64,000 nt of DNA from Candidatus Bathyarchaeota archaeon. GTDB lineage: Archaea > Thermoproteota > Bathyarchaeia > Bathyarchaeales > Bathycorpusculaceae. Below are positions 53,000 through 61,268 of this stretch, piece after piece (the first letter of the stretch is position 1; each line of letters begins with the position of its first letter). The stretch lies in NCBI GenBank assembly GCA_026014595.1, contig JAOZHY010000038.1, positions 1 to 64,000 on the forward strand, given 5' to 3'. The notes under the pieces were generated by a model, which had not been told where the DNA came from, made no database searches, and was given only the letters and a program-made list of their open reading frames with translations. Position numbers and translations under genes: made by a program.

Positions 53000-55102
53000 A
53001 TGGGACATGGACATTTTTCTCACCATACGAAGGTTGCGGTGGTCGGCGCTGGGTTGCAGCACAGCATGCATGCTGGAATGAAGCATGAAGCTTCGGGACA
53101 TATGATGCACACTGGAATGTTCAAGAGAAGATTCTTCGTTTGCCTCGCCCTCACAATCCCTGTTTTGGTTTTTTCAGACGCTATACAGACTTGGTTTCAT
53201 TACACCCTCACCATACCGTATCAGGCTTACATCCTCCTGATTCTATGTGCCATAATCTACGGTTACGGTGGGTGGCCTTTCCTTTCAGGGCTGACGCAAG
53301 AGCTGAGACGGTTACAGCCCGGCATGATGACGCTTGTTGGCACGGCGATTTCAGTGGCGTTCTTCTTTTCAGCCGCGACAGTCTTCGTCCCCGTTGGAAA
53401 GGATTTCTTCTGGGAACTCGCTACCCTGATAGACGTAATGCTTCTCGGGCACTGGATAGAAGCGCGGAGCGTTCTGGGCGCTTCAAGAGCGCTAGAAGAA
53501 CTTGTCAAGATAATGCCCACGATGGCGCACTTAGTGAAGAACGGCGACATCAAAGATGTGCCAGTTTCTGAGTTGCAGGCAGGCGACGTGGTTTTGGTTC
53601 GTCCAGGCGAAAAGATACCGTCGGACGGTGTCGTGGTCGAGGGAGAATCATACGTTAATGAGGCGCTTCTCACAGGAGAGTCGAAACCTGTTCACAAGAC
53701 GAAAGAAGACAAGGTCATAGGCGGCGCCATAAACGGAGACGGCGCACTCAGAACCAAGATTGAGAGAACAGGCGAAGAAACCTATTTGGCGCAAGTGATT
53801 AAGCTTGTGCGACAAGCGCAGGAAAGCAGGTCCAGAACCCAAGACCTTGCCAACAGAGCCGCCGCGCTTCTGTTTTACGTGGCTGTCGCGGTGGGAGCAA
53901 TAACTTATGTCGTTTGGGCTGCTTTTGGAAATGCTCAGTTTGCTCTGACACGTACCGTAACAGTCCTCGTGATTGCTTGCCCGCACGCGCTTGGATTGGC
54001 AATACCTCTTGTCGTCGCTCTATCCACATCTATCACGGCGAAGAGCGGGATTCTCATCAGAGACCGAAAAGCCTTCGAGATGGTGAAGGACGTGAACGCT
54101 GTAGTGTTTGACAAGACTGGAACGCTAACAACGGGTCGATTCGGCGTAAGCGATGTGGTTTCATACATTTCGGAAGAAGAACTTTTACGGTTGACCGCTG
54201 CTGTTGAGAAGAATTCTGAACACATAATCGCGAAGACAATCGTGGACTACGCCAGCAAGAAGGGCGTCAAGGTTCCTGAAACCCGAGACTTCAAAGCCGT
54301 ACCAGGCAAAGGGGTGCAAGGAACAGTTGAAGGTAAGGAGGTGTATGTGGGAAGCCCGAATCTTCTGAAGGAAATGAACATCGAGGTAAATGACGAGAAA
54401 ATACTTACGCTGCAAGAAGGCGGCAAAACTGTAGTTTTCACGGTGGTGAATGGCAAGCTTGCAGGCGCTTTTGCTCTTGCCGATAAGGTGCGGGAAGAAT
54501 CCCGCGGGGCAATTCACGATTTGAAGGCGGCGGGCGTGAAGGTGTTCATGCTGACTGGTGACGCCGAAGTAGTTGCAAAGGGCGTTTCAAAAGAGTTGGG
54601 CATTGATGACTATTTTGCTCAGGTTTTGCCCGACCAGAAGGCAGAGAAGATTAAATCGCTGAAGGAGAAAGGTTACCGTGTTGCCATGGTCGGCGACGGC
54701 ATAAACGACGCTCCAGCCTTGGTCACCGCAGACGTTGGCATCGCCATCGGCGCTGGAACCGACGTGGCGATAGAAAGCGCGGACATAATTCTCGTGAAGA
54801 ATGACCCTCGAGATGTTCCCAAAGTGGCTGACCTTTCAAAGAAAACGTATTCCAAGATGGTGCAGAATCTATGGTGGGCTGCAGGCTACAACATATTTGC
54901 CATCCCCTTGGCGGCAGGCATCCTTGCCAACTTCGGAGTGCTCATAGACCCTGCCGTGGGCGCTATACTGATGTCGCTCAGCACCGTCTTAGTGGCAGTT
55001 AACAGTCAAACCTTGCGAAGATACGAGCCTAAAACAGAAACGCCAATGGATAAGGCGCCTGCTCCAAAGCGTGAAATGGAACATGCACACATGCAACATT
55101 AA
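53000..55102 (+). CDS. CopB-type heavy-metal P1B ATPase
   Basis: A 700-residue metal-transporting P-type ATPase. The N-terminus is rich in His and Met (MGHGHFSHH, MHAGMKHEASGHMMHTGM), a cytosolic metal-binding tail with no CxxC domain. The transmembrane metal site is C327-P328-H329, the CPH signature of the CopB subgroup, which is associated with Cu+, Ag+ or Cu2+ export. D371 in DKTGTLT is phosphorylated; LTGES near residue 226, a nucleotide-binding domain and GDGINDAP near 566 are intact. The C-terminus again ends HAHMQH. A regulated promoter region lies upstream. Direction and ion are inferred from the family. Confidence 0.95.
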   Translation: MGHGHFSHHTKVAVVGAGLQHSMHAGMKHEASGHMMHTGMFKRRFFVCLALTIPVLVFSDAIQTWFHYTLTIPYQAYILLILCAIIYGYGGWPFLSGLTQELRRLQPGMMTLVGTAISVAFFFSAATVFVPVGKDFFWELATLIDVMLLGHWIEARSVLGASRALEELVKIMPTMAHLVKNGDIKDVPVSELQAGDVVLVRPGEKIPSDGVVVEGESYVNEALLTGESKPVHKTKEDKVIGGAINGDGALRTKIERTGEETYLAQVIKLVRQAQESRSRTQDLANRAAALLFYVAVAVGAITYVVWAAFGNAQFALTRTVTVLVIACPHALGLAIPLVVALSTSITAKSGILIRDRKAFEMVKDVNAVVFDKTGTLTTGRFGVSDVVSYISEEELLRLTAAVEKNSEHIIAKTIVDYASKKGVKVPETRDFKAVPGKGVQGTVEGKEVYVGSPNLLKEMNIEVNDEKILTLQEGGKTVVFTVVNGKLAGAFALADKVREESRGAIHDLKAAGVKVFMLTGDAEVVAKGVSKELGIDDYFAQVLPDQKAEKIKSLKEKGYRVAMVGDGINDAPALVTADVGIAIGAGTDVAIESADIILVKNDPRDVPKVADLSKKTYSKMVQNLWWAAGYNIFAIPLAAGILANFGVLIDPAVGAILMSLSTVLVAVNSQTLRRYEPKTETPMDKAPAPKREMEHAHMQH

Positions 55103-55176
55103 TGCACAGCGCAGTTGTAGCCTCGCCAAAATAAGTCAGATATTTCAGATATGATTAAAGTAAAAAAGTTTGCAGG

Positions 55177-55662
55177 TTAGCCACCTGGGGCGCCGTGGAA
55201 AGGCACTTCTTCCCAGAGCATCTTCCACCAGTCAGCTTCCGTTATAGTTTCTCCATGAACGATTATCTCGAGAACCTGCTTCAGCAGCCCGTGATGTCGC
55301 CGTTCGTCAGCCAGTATCGACTCCAGAAGGAACTTGACCTTGCTGTTCTCAATCGCGGGCATCATCCGCTCAATTTTCTTGATGAGTTCCGCTTCCAGCT
55401 GGATGTGCTTCTCCACTAGCGACCTTTGAGCGTCAAGGTTCTCTTGTGTCATCGCCTGAGAAGTCTTCGTCAGCAGCACAAGCGCTGAAGAGTAGAGTTC
55501 CGCGTGCTTCACAGAATCCAGCGAGATTCCCTTCAAAACGCCTTTAACGGGTGGGTTCTTGATGTCTACAATGCCCTTGTTCAGCGAGTCCACGATTTCT
55601 TTCTCGATAAGTATCTGCCGCTTTATGAACTCGATTAGTTCATCCTTAGAGTTTGAACTCAA
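55177..55662 (-). CDS. Ferritin-like diiron domain protein
   Basis: A 161-residue helical protein with the ferritin/rubrerythrin-like pattern of Glu and His: IEKEIVDSL near residue 20, DSVKHAELY near 50, QLEAELIKKI near 92 and LADERRHHGLL near 118. These could coordinate a diiron centre. There is no rubredoxin domain, so it differs from classical rubrerythrin. Ferritin-like proteins handle iron or peroxide. Next to a metal ATPase and a flavodoxin, a metal or redox stress role is plausible. ATG 55662 follows GGGAGGAGAA on the minus strand. Function not further assignable. Confidence 0.75.
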   Translation of the reverse strand: MSSNSKDELIEFIKRQILIEKEIVDSLNKGIVDIKNPPVKGVLKGISLDSVKHAELYSSALVLLTKTSQAMTQENLDAQRSLVEKHIQLEAELIKKIERMMPAIENSKVKFLLESILADERRHHGLLKQVLEIIVHGETITEADWWKMLWEEVPFHGAPGG

Positions 55663-55689
55663 GTTTTCTTCTCCTCCCGATAAAGCATG

Positions 55690-56130
55690 CTAAGCTTGCT
55701 GAATAAGGGTTTCGGAAACGCGCCTTCCCAGTTCGCGGCACATGTCCAACGTCTTCTGGTCAGGCGCATACTTCGCCAGCAACGGCTCCCCAACCACTCG
55801 CATTTCGAACTTGTTCTTCATTATCTCAAGAACAAATCGTGGCGCTTCACCGCTCCAGCCGTAAGAGCCGAATGTTCCGCCTACCTTGCCCTTCAGGTTT
55901 ATGCCCTTCACGGCTGCATCCTCAAAAAGCCGCTCCATGTCAATTGGAATCTCATGATTATACGTCGGCGCACCAACAAGAACCGCATCGAACATTGATA
56001 GGTCTTCGGCGTCAACGTGATAGCTTAGCTCCACTTCCACGCCGAAGTTTTTGGCTCCTTCCGCTATGGCGTGAGCCATTTTCTCCGTGTTTCCAGTTCG
56101 GCTGTAATAAAGAACCAATATTTTGGGCAC
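55690..56130 (-). CDS. Flavodoxin-like protein
   Basis: A 146-residue flavodoxin. The FMN phosphate loop is LYYSRTGNTEKMA at residues 8-19. Later segments VLVGAPTYNHEIP near 50-62 and GTFGSYGWSGEAPRF near 85-99 surround the flavin, the latter typical of the C-terminal half of FprA-type proteins. It probably carries electrons for an oxidoreductase; it could also pair with radical SAM enzymes, which need a reductant, though no linkage is visible. Read leftward, 27 bases before the ferritin-like gene, so the two probably form one transcript. Confidence 0.9.
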   Translation of the reverse strand: MPKILVLYYSRTGNTEKMAHAIAEGAKNFGVEVELSYHVDAEDLSMFDAVLVGAPTYNHEIPIDMERLFEDAAVKGINLKGKVGGTFGSYGWSGEAPRFVLEIMKNKFEMRVVGEPLLAKYAPDQKTLDMCRELGRRVSETLIQQA

Positions 56131-56300
56131 TGAATCACCGCTGATAGTAGAGCCAGAAAATCATATGAACCTTTTGCACTGGAAAAACATTGCCTTGCCG
56201 TTGGAGAACATATTTTTCTTGAAGGCATATTCTTAAATCTGAAACATGCATTTTTAATGCCTTCAAAAAGTCACTATGATGAAGAAAGGAGAAGCCCATA

Positions 56301-57815
56301 ATGCAAATATTGAAAACCCAAAAAGCACGCACGACAGTTTCTATCCTAATTTTCACAATATTAATGTTGCAGCTAACAACCTTCACATCAGTCAGTCAAG
56401 CCTGCACGCCAGTTCCCTCGGAGCCGGAGGTAAAACTGGACGTTGAGGCAAACGTCGGCGCAATGCACTTCAACGGGGAGATGGCTGAGTTCTACATCCT
56501 CGTTTCTCTATCGGGAAATCCAACGGACGCAGCGGTTAAAGCCAACCTTTACTATAACGGCACGGTCTTTGCTAACGTAACCAATCTGATTCAGCATGTC
56601 GCAACTGGACTTTACCGAGTGCCCTACACAATTCCATGTAACGCTTCAGCCGGCACATATGCTCTGGTTGCTACCGCACGCTACTACACAGCTGAAGGAA
56701 CCGCCTTAACATCCTTCCTGCTGAGCCCGACCCTATCTGGTTGGAATGCATGGCTAACCGAAATCCGAAACAACGTCGCCACCATCAAAACCGACATCAA
56801 CACTATTCAAGTGTCGCTGGCAGACATAAATGCGGCCATAACCAACATTGAAGGAAACATCGTCACGATTCAGACAAACATCGGCATTATCCAGACAGAC
56901 TTAAACGCCATCGGGTTGACGCTGACCAGCATCGAAGGAGACGTGGCAACCATAACCACCTCAATAGGCGCCATTACGGGCAACATCGTTTCAATCCAGA
57001 ACGACATCGCCATTATCAAAACTGACATAGGCTCAGTTCAAGTGGACATCAGCAACCTGAACGCCACGGTGACCAGTATCCAAAACTCGCTCGTGACCAT
57101 CCAAACTAACATAGGCCAAATACAAGTTAACCTAAACCAAGTAAACGCCACGCTGGTCCAGCTGAACGGTACGGTGGCAATGGTGCAAACCAGCATTAAC
57201 ACGATACAGACGAACATCACGGACATCCAGCTGACCATCACCAAAATCCAAGGAAACAACACGGACATAACCACCAGCATAAGCAACCTGACAGGCACCA
57301 TAACCGCTCTGCAAGGCGACATAATCACCATCAAAACCAGCATAGGCACAATCCAAGCAAACATGACAGCCCTGAACGCCACGTTAACAGCGATCAACGG
57401 GACAATAGCCACCATCACAACGAACGTAGGTCAAATGCAAACCACACTGAACCAGATAAACGCCAGAATAGTCGAAGTAGACGGCGACATAGCCACAATC
57501 AAAACCAGCATTGGCACCATACAAACCGACCTTAGCAGCATTAACGCGAAATTGACAAACATCCAAGGCGACACCGCAACCATCACAACCAGCCTCGGCG
57601 ACCTGAACGGCACCTTACTCTCAATCCAAAACGACATCGCCACCATAAAAACAGACATAGGCGAAATCAAAATCACCTTAGACGCGTTGAACACCAAAAC
57701 GACGGAAAGCGGCGATGCCACTTCACTATGGATAGTCCTCGGAGCAGTCGCAGTAATCGCGGGCATCACGGCAGCAGCGCTTCTACTAAGAAGACGCCGA
57801 AAATCCACCGCTTAA
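56301..57815 (+). CDS. Cell-surface stalk protein with uninterrupted heptad repeats
   Basis: A 504-residue exported protein. Residues 1-35 form a signal peptide (KKARTT-like basic start, then hydrophobic). About 45-155 is a beta-rich domain with DAAVKANLYYNG and two cysteines (CTPV and IPCNAS). Residues 159-466 are a heptad array with Ile/Val/Leu at a and d (units such as IATIKTSIGTIQTDL), with no skip residue. A C-terminal membrane helix near 478-494 ends RRRRKSTA. The layout matches the archaeal S-layer stalk protein SlaB (beta-domains, coiled coil, C-terminal anchor), although no SlaA partner is seen here. Several N-x-S/T sequons (NAT, NGT, NIT) lie in the array. Confidence 0.85.
   Translation: MQILKTQKARTTVSILIFTILMLQLTTFTSVSQACTPVPSEPEVKLDVEANVGAMHFNGEMAEFYILVSLSGNPTDAAVKANLYYNGTVFANVTNLIQHVATGLYRVPYTIPCNASAGTYALVATARYYTAEGTALTSFLLSPTLSGWNAWLTEIRNNVATIKTDINTIQVSLADINAAITNIEGNIVTIQTNIGIIQTDLNAIGLTLTSIEGDVATITTSIGAITGNIVSIQNDIAIIKTDIGSVQVDISNLNATVTSIQNSLVTIQTNIGQIQVNLNQVNATLVQLNGTVAMVQTSINTIQTNITDIQLTITKIQGNNTDITTSISNLTGTITALQGDIITIKTSIGTIQANMTALNATLTAINGTIATITTNVGQMQTTLNQINARIVEVDGDIATIKTSIGTIQTDLSSINAKLTNIQGDTATITTSLGDLNGTLLSIQNDIATIKTDIGEIKITLDALNTKTTESGDATSLWIVLGAVAVIAGITAAALLLRRRRKSTA
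56775..57698 (+). repeat. Heptad-based repeat array, units of 28 and 21 residues
   Basis: Twelve units of 84 or 63 bp, each a whole number of heptads. Their lengths run 28, 28, 21, then 28, 28, 28, 21 twice, then a final 21, so a higher-order period of 105 residues is seen in the middle. Every unit starts with a T-I-x-T pattern and most end in a GN, GD, GT or ND. The array has no phase break over about 44 heptads. Confidence 0.85.
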
Positions 57816-57870
57816 CCTCGACAAAACCACCTAAAACATGGACGGCGCCGAAGACCGCCCAGCTCCAATT

Positions 57871-58554
57871 TTATTTTTCATGCTCAAACGCAGGCAACAA
57901 ATCACAGTAGTAGAAGCGGTTTTCTCTCAGCACGACCTCGCCCTTCTTGAACGCAATTTTTTCGCGGAACATCGGTCCGTCATAAACGAACGAGTGAAAC
58001 TCGCCATTTTCGCCGCACGGATCCACGTTCGCGGGGAGGTCAGACAAGAACTTTTCATCGTAGTCTCTTCCAGCAAACTCTTTGCCTAGAACGTTTCCGT
58101 CAACGACGGTGACTACTGCTTTGAACCCAAGCTTCAGGAATGCCAGAGCCAGTTCAGCGGTATTTCTATTCCATAAGGGGAAAACGCTCTTCAACCCTGC
58201 TTTCTCTAAGAGGCGTTCGCGGTATTGCCGCACGTCTTCTAGGAAAATGTCGCCGCACACGACCGAAGCAACGCCATTAGTCCGTTGCTCCGTGAGCAGT
58301 TTCAGCAGTTCGCGCTCATATTCCACGTCAGAAGCGCCCTTCATGATAAACATCTCCTCAAGAGGAAAGCCCAACGCCTCAGCCTGCCGCTCAAGCAGGA
58401 CGCGGCGTACGCCGTGTATGCTTATCCTGTCGTAATCTTTGGTAATGGTTGTCAGCAGAGCCGCCACCTCAAAACTGCCAGCTTTCAAGATTTCGTGAAG
58501 CGCGAGGGCGCTATCCTTTCCCCCACTCCATAAAACAACTGCCTTTTCCTTCAC
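57871..58554 (-). CDS. dph6: Diphthine-ammonia ligase
   Basis: A 227-residue PP-loop ATPase that amidates diphthine on elongation factor 2, the last step of diphthamide synthesis. LWSGGKDSALALHE at residues 8-21 is the PP-loop; the family regions GVRRVLLERQAEALGFPL near 49-66 and VCGDIFLEDVRQYRERL near 98-114 follow, and the C-terminal GENGEFHSFVYDGPMF is the classic Dph6 signature. Length is normal. It ends near the stalk protein gene (convergent). A second, divergent relative lies at 21165-22022. Confidence 0.94.
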   Translation of the reverse strand: MKEKAVVLWSGGKDSALALHEILKAGSFEVAALLTTITKDYDRISIHGVRRVLLERQAEALGFPLEEMFIMKGASDVEYERELLKLLTEQRTNGVASVVCGDIFLEDVRQYRERLLEKAGLKSVFPLWNRNTAELALAFLKLGFKAVVTVVDGNVLGKEFAGRDYDEKFLSDLPANVDPCGENGEFHSFVYDGPMFREKIAFKKGEVVLRENRFYYCDLLPAFEHEK

Positions 58555-58649
58555 GGCGAGGCGTCTCCCAAAACACGCAGACCTCGCTACTACTACGGCT
58601 ACCTAATTATTTATGCATAACCTCTCTTAATGTAGGTCACGCAGCCACG

Positions 58650-58745
58650 TGGCGGGCCCGAGGGGATTTGAACCCCTGTTCTTCGGCTTTCTTCCGCCTG
58701 TGCGCCCGGAGGCCGACGCCTTAATCCGTGCTGGGCAACGGGCCC
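58650..58745 (-). tRNA. tRNA-Arg (CCG) with a 17-base intron
   Basis: On the minus strand the acceptor GGGCCCG pairs with CGGGCCC before G73, and CCA is encoded (58652-58650). The T arm AGGGG-TTCAAAT-CCCCT is complete. The anticodon stem TCGGC/GCCGA encloses a 24-base loop beginning CTCCGG: anticodon CCG follows T33, and the exons give the loop CTCCGGA once 17 bases (GCGCACAGG ... GAA) are removed after position 37, the usual archaeal intron site. The pattern matches archaeal tRNA-Arg. Confidence 0.93.
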
Positions 58746-58787
58746 TCTTGGGACATTGATTGTTCCGCCATAAAAAGCTGTTCGCTG

Positions 58788-59288
58788 TTATTCTTGGATT
58801 AGTTCCTCGTTTATCCACCACGCCTTCTTCTTTCCTGACTTCTCGCCGGCGTAGTAGTCGATTACGGGTTTGCCGAACTGTTTTTTCGAGTTTCGCTGTA
58901 TCTTCCTCAGCCTTCCCAGCACGAGCCACCTGTTTGTCTTAGTGTACTCAGCAAGTTCAGGGGTAGTGGCGCCCTTGTAGTGCAGCAGGTAATCCATTAT
59001 TTGGTGGTCTGTTTCGTCGATGCAGAATGTGTGTGGGTTAATCCGTCCGTGCTGGTACGTGAGCAACTCCAAGTCAGCGAGGTACTTTCTCACCTCGCCA
59101 AGCTCACTCTCAACCTTACTCACCCTCTTCTCCAGTTCAAGGAGTTTGTCCGCTCGGGGGGTTTTTTGAAGCTTCTCCATTATGGCTTCTCGGATAAAGT
59201 TGCTCCTGTCGCCTTCTGGGACACGCAGAACCATCTCGCTGTAGACTTCTTCGGGAATCTTAACTGAAACTACTCTGACGTCGCTCAC
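58788..59288 (-). CDS. Transcription regulator, ribbon-helix-helix plus winged helix
   Basis: A 166-residue two-domain DNA-binding protein. The N-terminus (about 1-45) reads VRVVSVKIPEEVYSEM, then RSNFIREAIMEKLQ, the strand-helix-helix of a CopG-type ribbon-helix-helix. A coiled coil (about 48-76) links to a C-terminal winged-helix-like part (about 92-165) with DHQIMDYLLHYKGATTPELAEYTKTNRWLVLGRLRKIQ, the second helix and recognition helix. Combining two DNA-binding folds is common in archaeal regulators. Target genes are unknown; it is divergent from the FBP aldolase/phosphatase gene. Confidence 0.75.
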   Translation of the reverse strand: MSDVRVVSVKIPEEVYSEMVLRVPEGDRSNFIREAIMEKLQKTPRADKLLELEKRVSKVESELGEVRKYLADLELLTYQHGRINPHTFCIDETDHQIMDYLLHYKGATTPELAEYTKTNRWLVLGRLRKIQRNSKKQFGKPVIDYYAGEKSGKKKAWWINEELIQE

Positions 59289-59412
59289 CGCTTGTACTCT
59301 CCGGCATTGAGTATATCGCTCTTATTATTTCATGGTTTCTCCCAACAATTTCTTCCGAGACATCTGAAAACCTTAAATGTAATCCGCACCGAGGTCTAGA
59401 ACGGGGTGTGCG

Positions 59413-60540
59413 TTGCCTAAAAAAACCACAATCTCCATAATCAAATGTGACGTCGGCTCCTTAGCCGGACACCACATTGTTCCTAAACCCATATTTGATG
59501 TCGCAGAAAAAAACCTGAAAAAAGCCTCCGAGGAAGGTGTGATAAACAGTTTCTGTGTTTTCAACGCTGGCGATGACCTTGAACTTCTCATGGTGCATGA
59601 GAAGGGTGAACAGAACCACATGATTCACGAGCTTGCCTGGAACATCTTCAGGGAAGCCGCAGACAAAGCGTCGCAGTTGAAGCTCTACGCTGCTGGCCAA
59701 GACCTTTTGAAGGATGCATTCAGCGGCAACGTCCGCGGGATGGGTCCGGGTGTGGCGGAAATTGAGATAGAGGAACGTAAATCAGAGCCTATCGTGGTTT
59801 TCGCGGCTGACAAAACTTCTGCCGGTTCATTCAACTACCCGCTTTTCCGCATGTTCGCTGACCCTATGAACACTGCTGGGCTGGTTATTGACCCCAACAT
59901 GCTTTGCGGTTTCAAGTTCGAAGTGATAGACACGTTGGAAGACAAATCTATAACCCTCAAGTGCCCCGAGGAAATGTACGAGTTGCTGGCTTTGATTGGA
60001 ACGGTCGGGCGTTACATTGTTTCTCGAGTTTGGCGAGCAAGCGACGACTTAATCTGTGCCGCAAGCAGCGTGAGTAAACTCTCGTTGATAGCTGGAAAAT
60101 ACGTTGGTAAAGATGACCCTGTCATGATTGCCCGCGCACAGCACGGTTTGCCCGCGGTGGGTGAAATCCTGGCGCCTTTCATGCACAGCTATTTCGTTCA
60201 GGGCTGGATGCGGGGAAGCCACTGGGGTCCCTTGATGCCTGTTGGACTTAAAGCTTCAAAGTGCACGGTGTTCGATGGTCCCCCAAGAATTGTTGCTTTA
60301 GGTTTTCAGGTGGCAGACGGCAAAATCGCATGTGATGATGATGGAAACTTGCTTATCGCGGACTTGTTTGATGACCCAGCGTTTGCTACAGCAAGACGTG
60401 AAGCCATACATAACGCCTGCACGTTGCGGAACATGGGCGAGTTTGAACCAGCGAGGCTAAGCGCTGAGGACATGGAGTACACGACTATTCAGCAGGTTCT
60501 GGAAAAGCTTGGACCGCGCTTCAAGCCTCTAGATGCATAA
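59413..60540 (+). CDS. fbp: Bifunctional fructose-1,6-bisphosphate aldolase/phosphatase
   Basis: The archaeal class V FBPase, which condenses DHAP with glyceraldehyde 3-phosphate and dephosphorylates the product to fructose 6-phosphate, driving gluconeogenesis one way. D13 and H20 in KCDVGSLAGHH, VVFAADKTSAGSFNYPLF near 125-145, and PVMIARAQHGLP near 235-250 are conserved, as is the GSHWGPLMPVGLKASKCTVFDGPPR stretch. The length of 375 is typical. TTG 59413 is the start, just before the CCTAAAAAAACC coding run; TTAAATG at 59373 is a TATA-like element. It sits two genes before a glycogen-synthase-like GT, a sensible pathway neighbourhood. Confidence 0.96.
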   Translation: MPKKTTISIIKCDVGSLAGHHIVPKPIFDVAEKNLKKASEEGVINSFCVFNAGDDLELLMVHEKGEQNHMIHELAWNIFREAADKASQLKLYAAGQDLLKDAFSGNVRGMGPGVAEIEIEERKSEPIVVFAADKTSAGSFNYPLFRMFADPMNTAGLVIDPNMLCGFKFEVIDTLEDKSITLKCPEEMYELLALIGTVGRYIVSRVWRASDDLICAASSVSKLSLIAGKYVGKDDPVMIARAQHGLPAVGEILAPFMHSYFVQGWMRGSHWGPLMPVGLKASKCTVFDGPPRIVALGFQVADGKIACDDDGNLLIADLFDDPAFATARREAIHNACTLRNMGEFEPARLSAEDMEYTTIQQVLEKLGPRFKPLDA

Positions 60541-60549
60541 GCGGAAAGT

Positions 60550-61113
60550 TCACTGAAGAGGAACGATGGGGCTAGCTTTTCTAGATAATACTGTGCACCT
60601 GTTTGCAACCAGTTCCTGCAGTTTTCTGCCCAATTCCTCACCATTCAATTTCTTTTCCTTCAGAAGCGCCGCTTTTTTAGCCAGTTCCGCATCGCCGAGT
60701 CCAGCGAACCAAGCTTCAAAGTCTCCTCGGTTCATGTGAAACTCCACTGAAGCCGCGTTGACTGTGAGGATTTTGTCGCTGAAGTCTTGAAGGCTCTGGG
60801 CGCAGAGACCCAATGGTTTTCCTATGTCCTCGTAGAAATAGAATTCCTTATCGCTGGGCACCTGTGTCAATATTGCTTTGGCGGTTTCCATGTTAATTTC
60901 ATCCAAACCTAAGGCTTTCTTGCCTTTCTCGGTTATGGCGTACTGCCCTTTCTCAGGCGAATACGCGTATCCCATGCGGGTGAGCCCGATGATGTGCATC
61001 ATCACGGATGGAAACTCTTTTCCAGCTTCCTCCGCTATCTCCGTAGCTCTCGCGGGTTTGTCATGCAAGAGCATAGTTTCCAGTATCGCAAGTTTGACAG
61101 GTGATAAACTCAT
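60550..61113 (-). CDS. Winged-helix regulator with a C-terminal DUF5752-like domain
   Basis: From ATG 61113 (MSLSPVKLAILETM) it has about 187 residues. Residues 1-60 form a winged helix with KPARATEIAEEAGKEFPSVMMHIIGLTRMGYA, and the C-terminal part carries LQDFSDKILTVNAASVEFHMNRGDFEAWFAGLGDAELA, a domain found in several archaeal proteins (DUF5752-like as I read it). GGTGG precedes ATG 61113 on the minus strand, and a TATA-like GAATATAG is inside the longer frame up to 61158, so the later start is chosen. Converges with the FBP gene and diverges from the glycosyltransferase gene. It may regulate that neighbour. Confidence 0.75.
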   Translation of the reverse strand: MSLSPVKLAILETMLLHDKPARATEIAEEAGKEFPSVMMHIIGLTRMGYAYSPEKGQYAITEKGKKALGLDEINMETAKAILTQVPSDKEFYFYEDIGKPLGLCAQSLQDFSDKILTVNAASVEFHMNRGDFEAWFAGLGDAELAKKAALLKEKKLNGEELGRKLQELVANRCTVLSRKASPIVPLQ

Positions 61114-61212
61114 TTCTGCATTCCACCTGTAGATATTATGCACAAACGCTATATTCAAACTTTTTCAGTTTTTGAAGAATAGGCTCGGGTTTAATTGATG
61201 GGAAATTAGCAA

Positions 61213-61245
61213 AGCTTTAGTATGAAGAGACGTTATGCTAAAGCT
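61213..61245. promoter_or_regulatory. Inverted repeat in the shared intergenic region (candidate operator)
   Basis: AGCTTTAG (61213-61220) and CTAAAGCT (61238-61245) form a perfect 8-base inverted repeat with a 17-base spacer, in the region between the leftward regulator and the rightward glycosyltransferase start at 61269. It could be an operator for the regulator or a leader hairpin in the glycosyltransferase mRNA. Confidence 0.4.
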
Positions 61246-61268
61246 GGAAAAAATGGTGAAAGCCCAGA

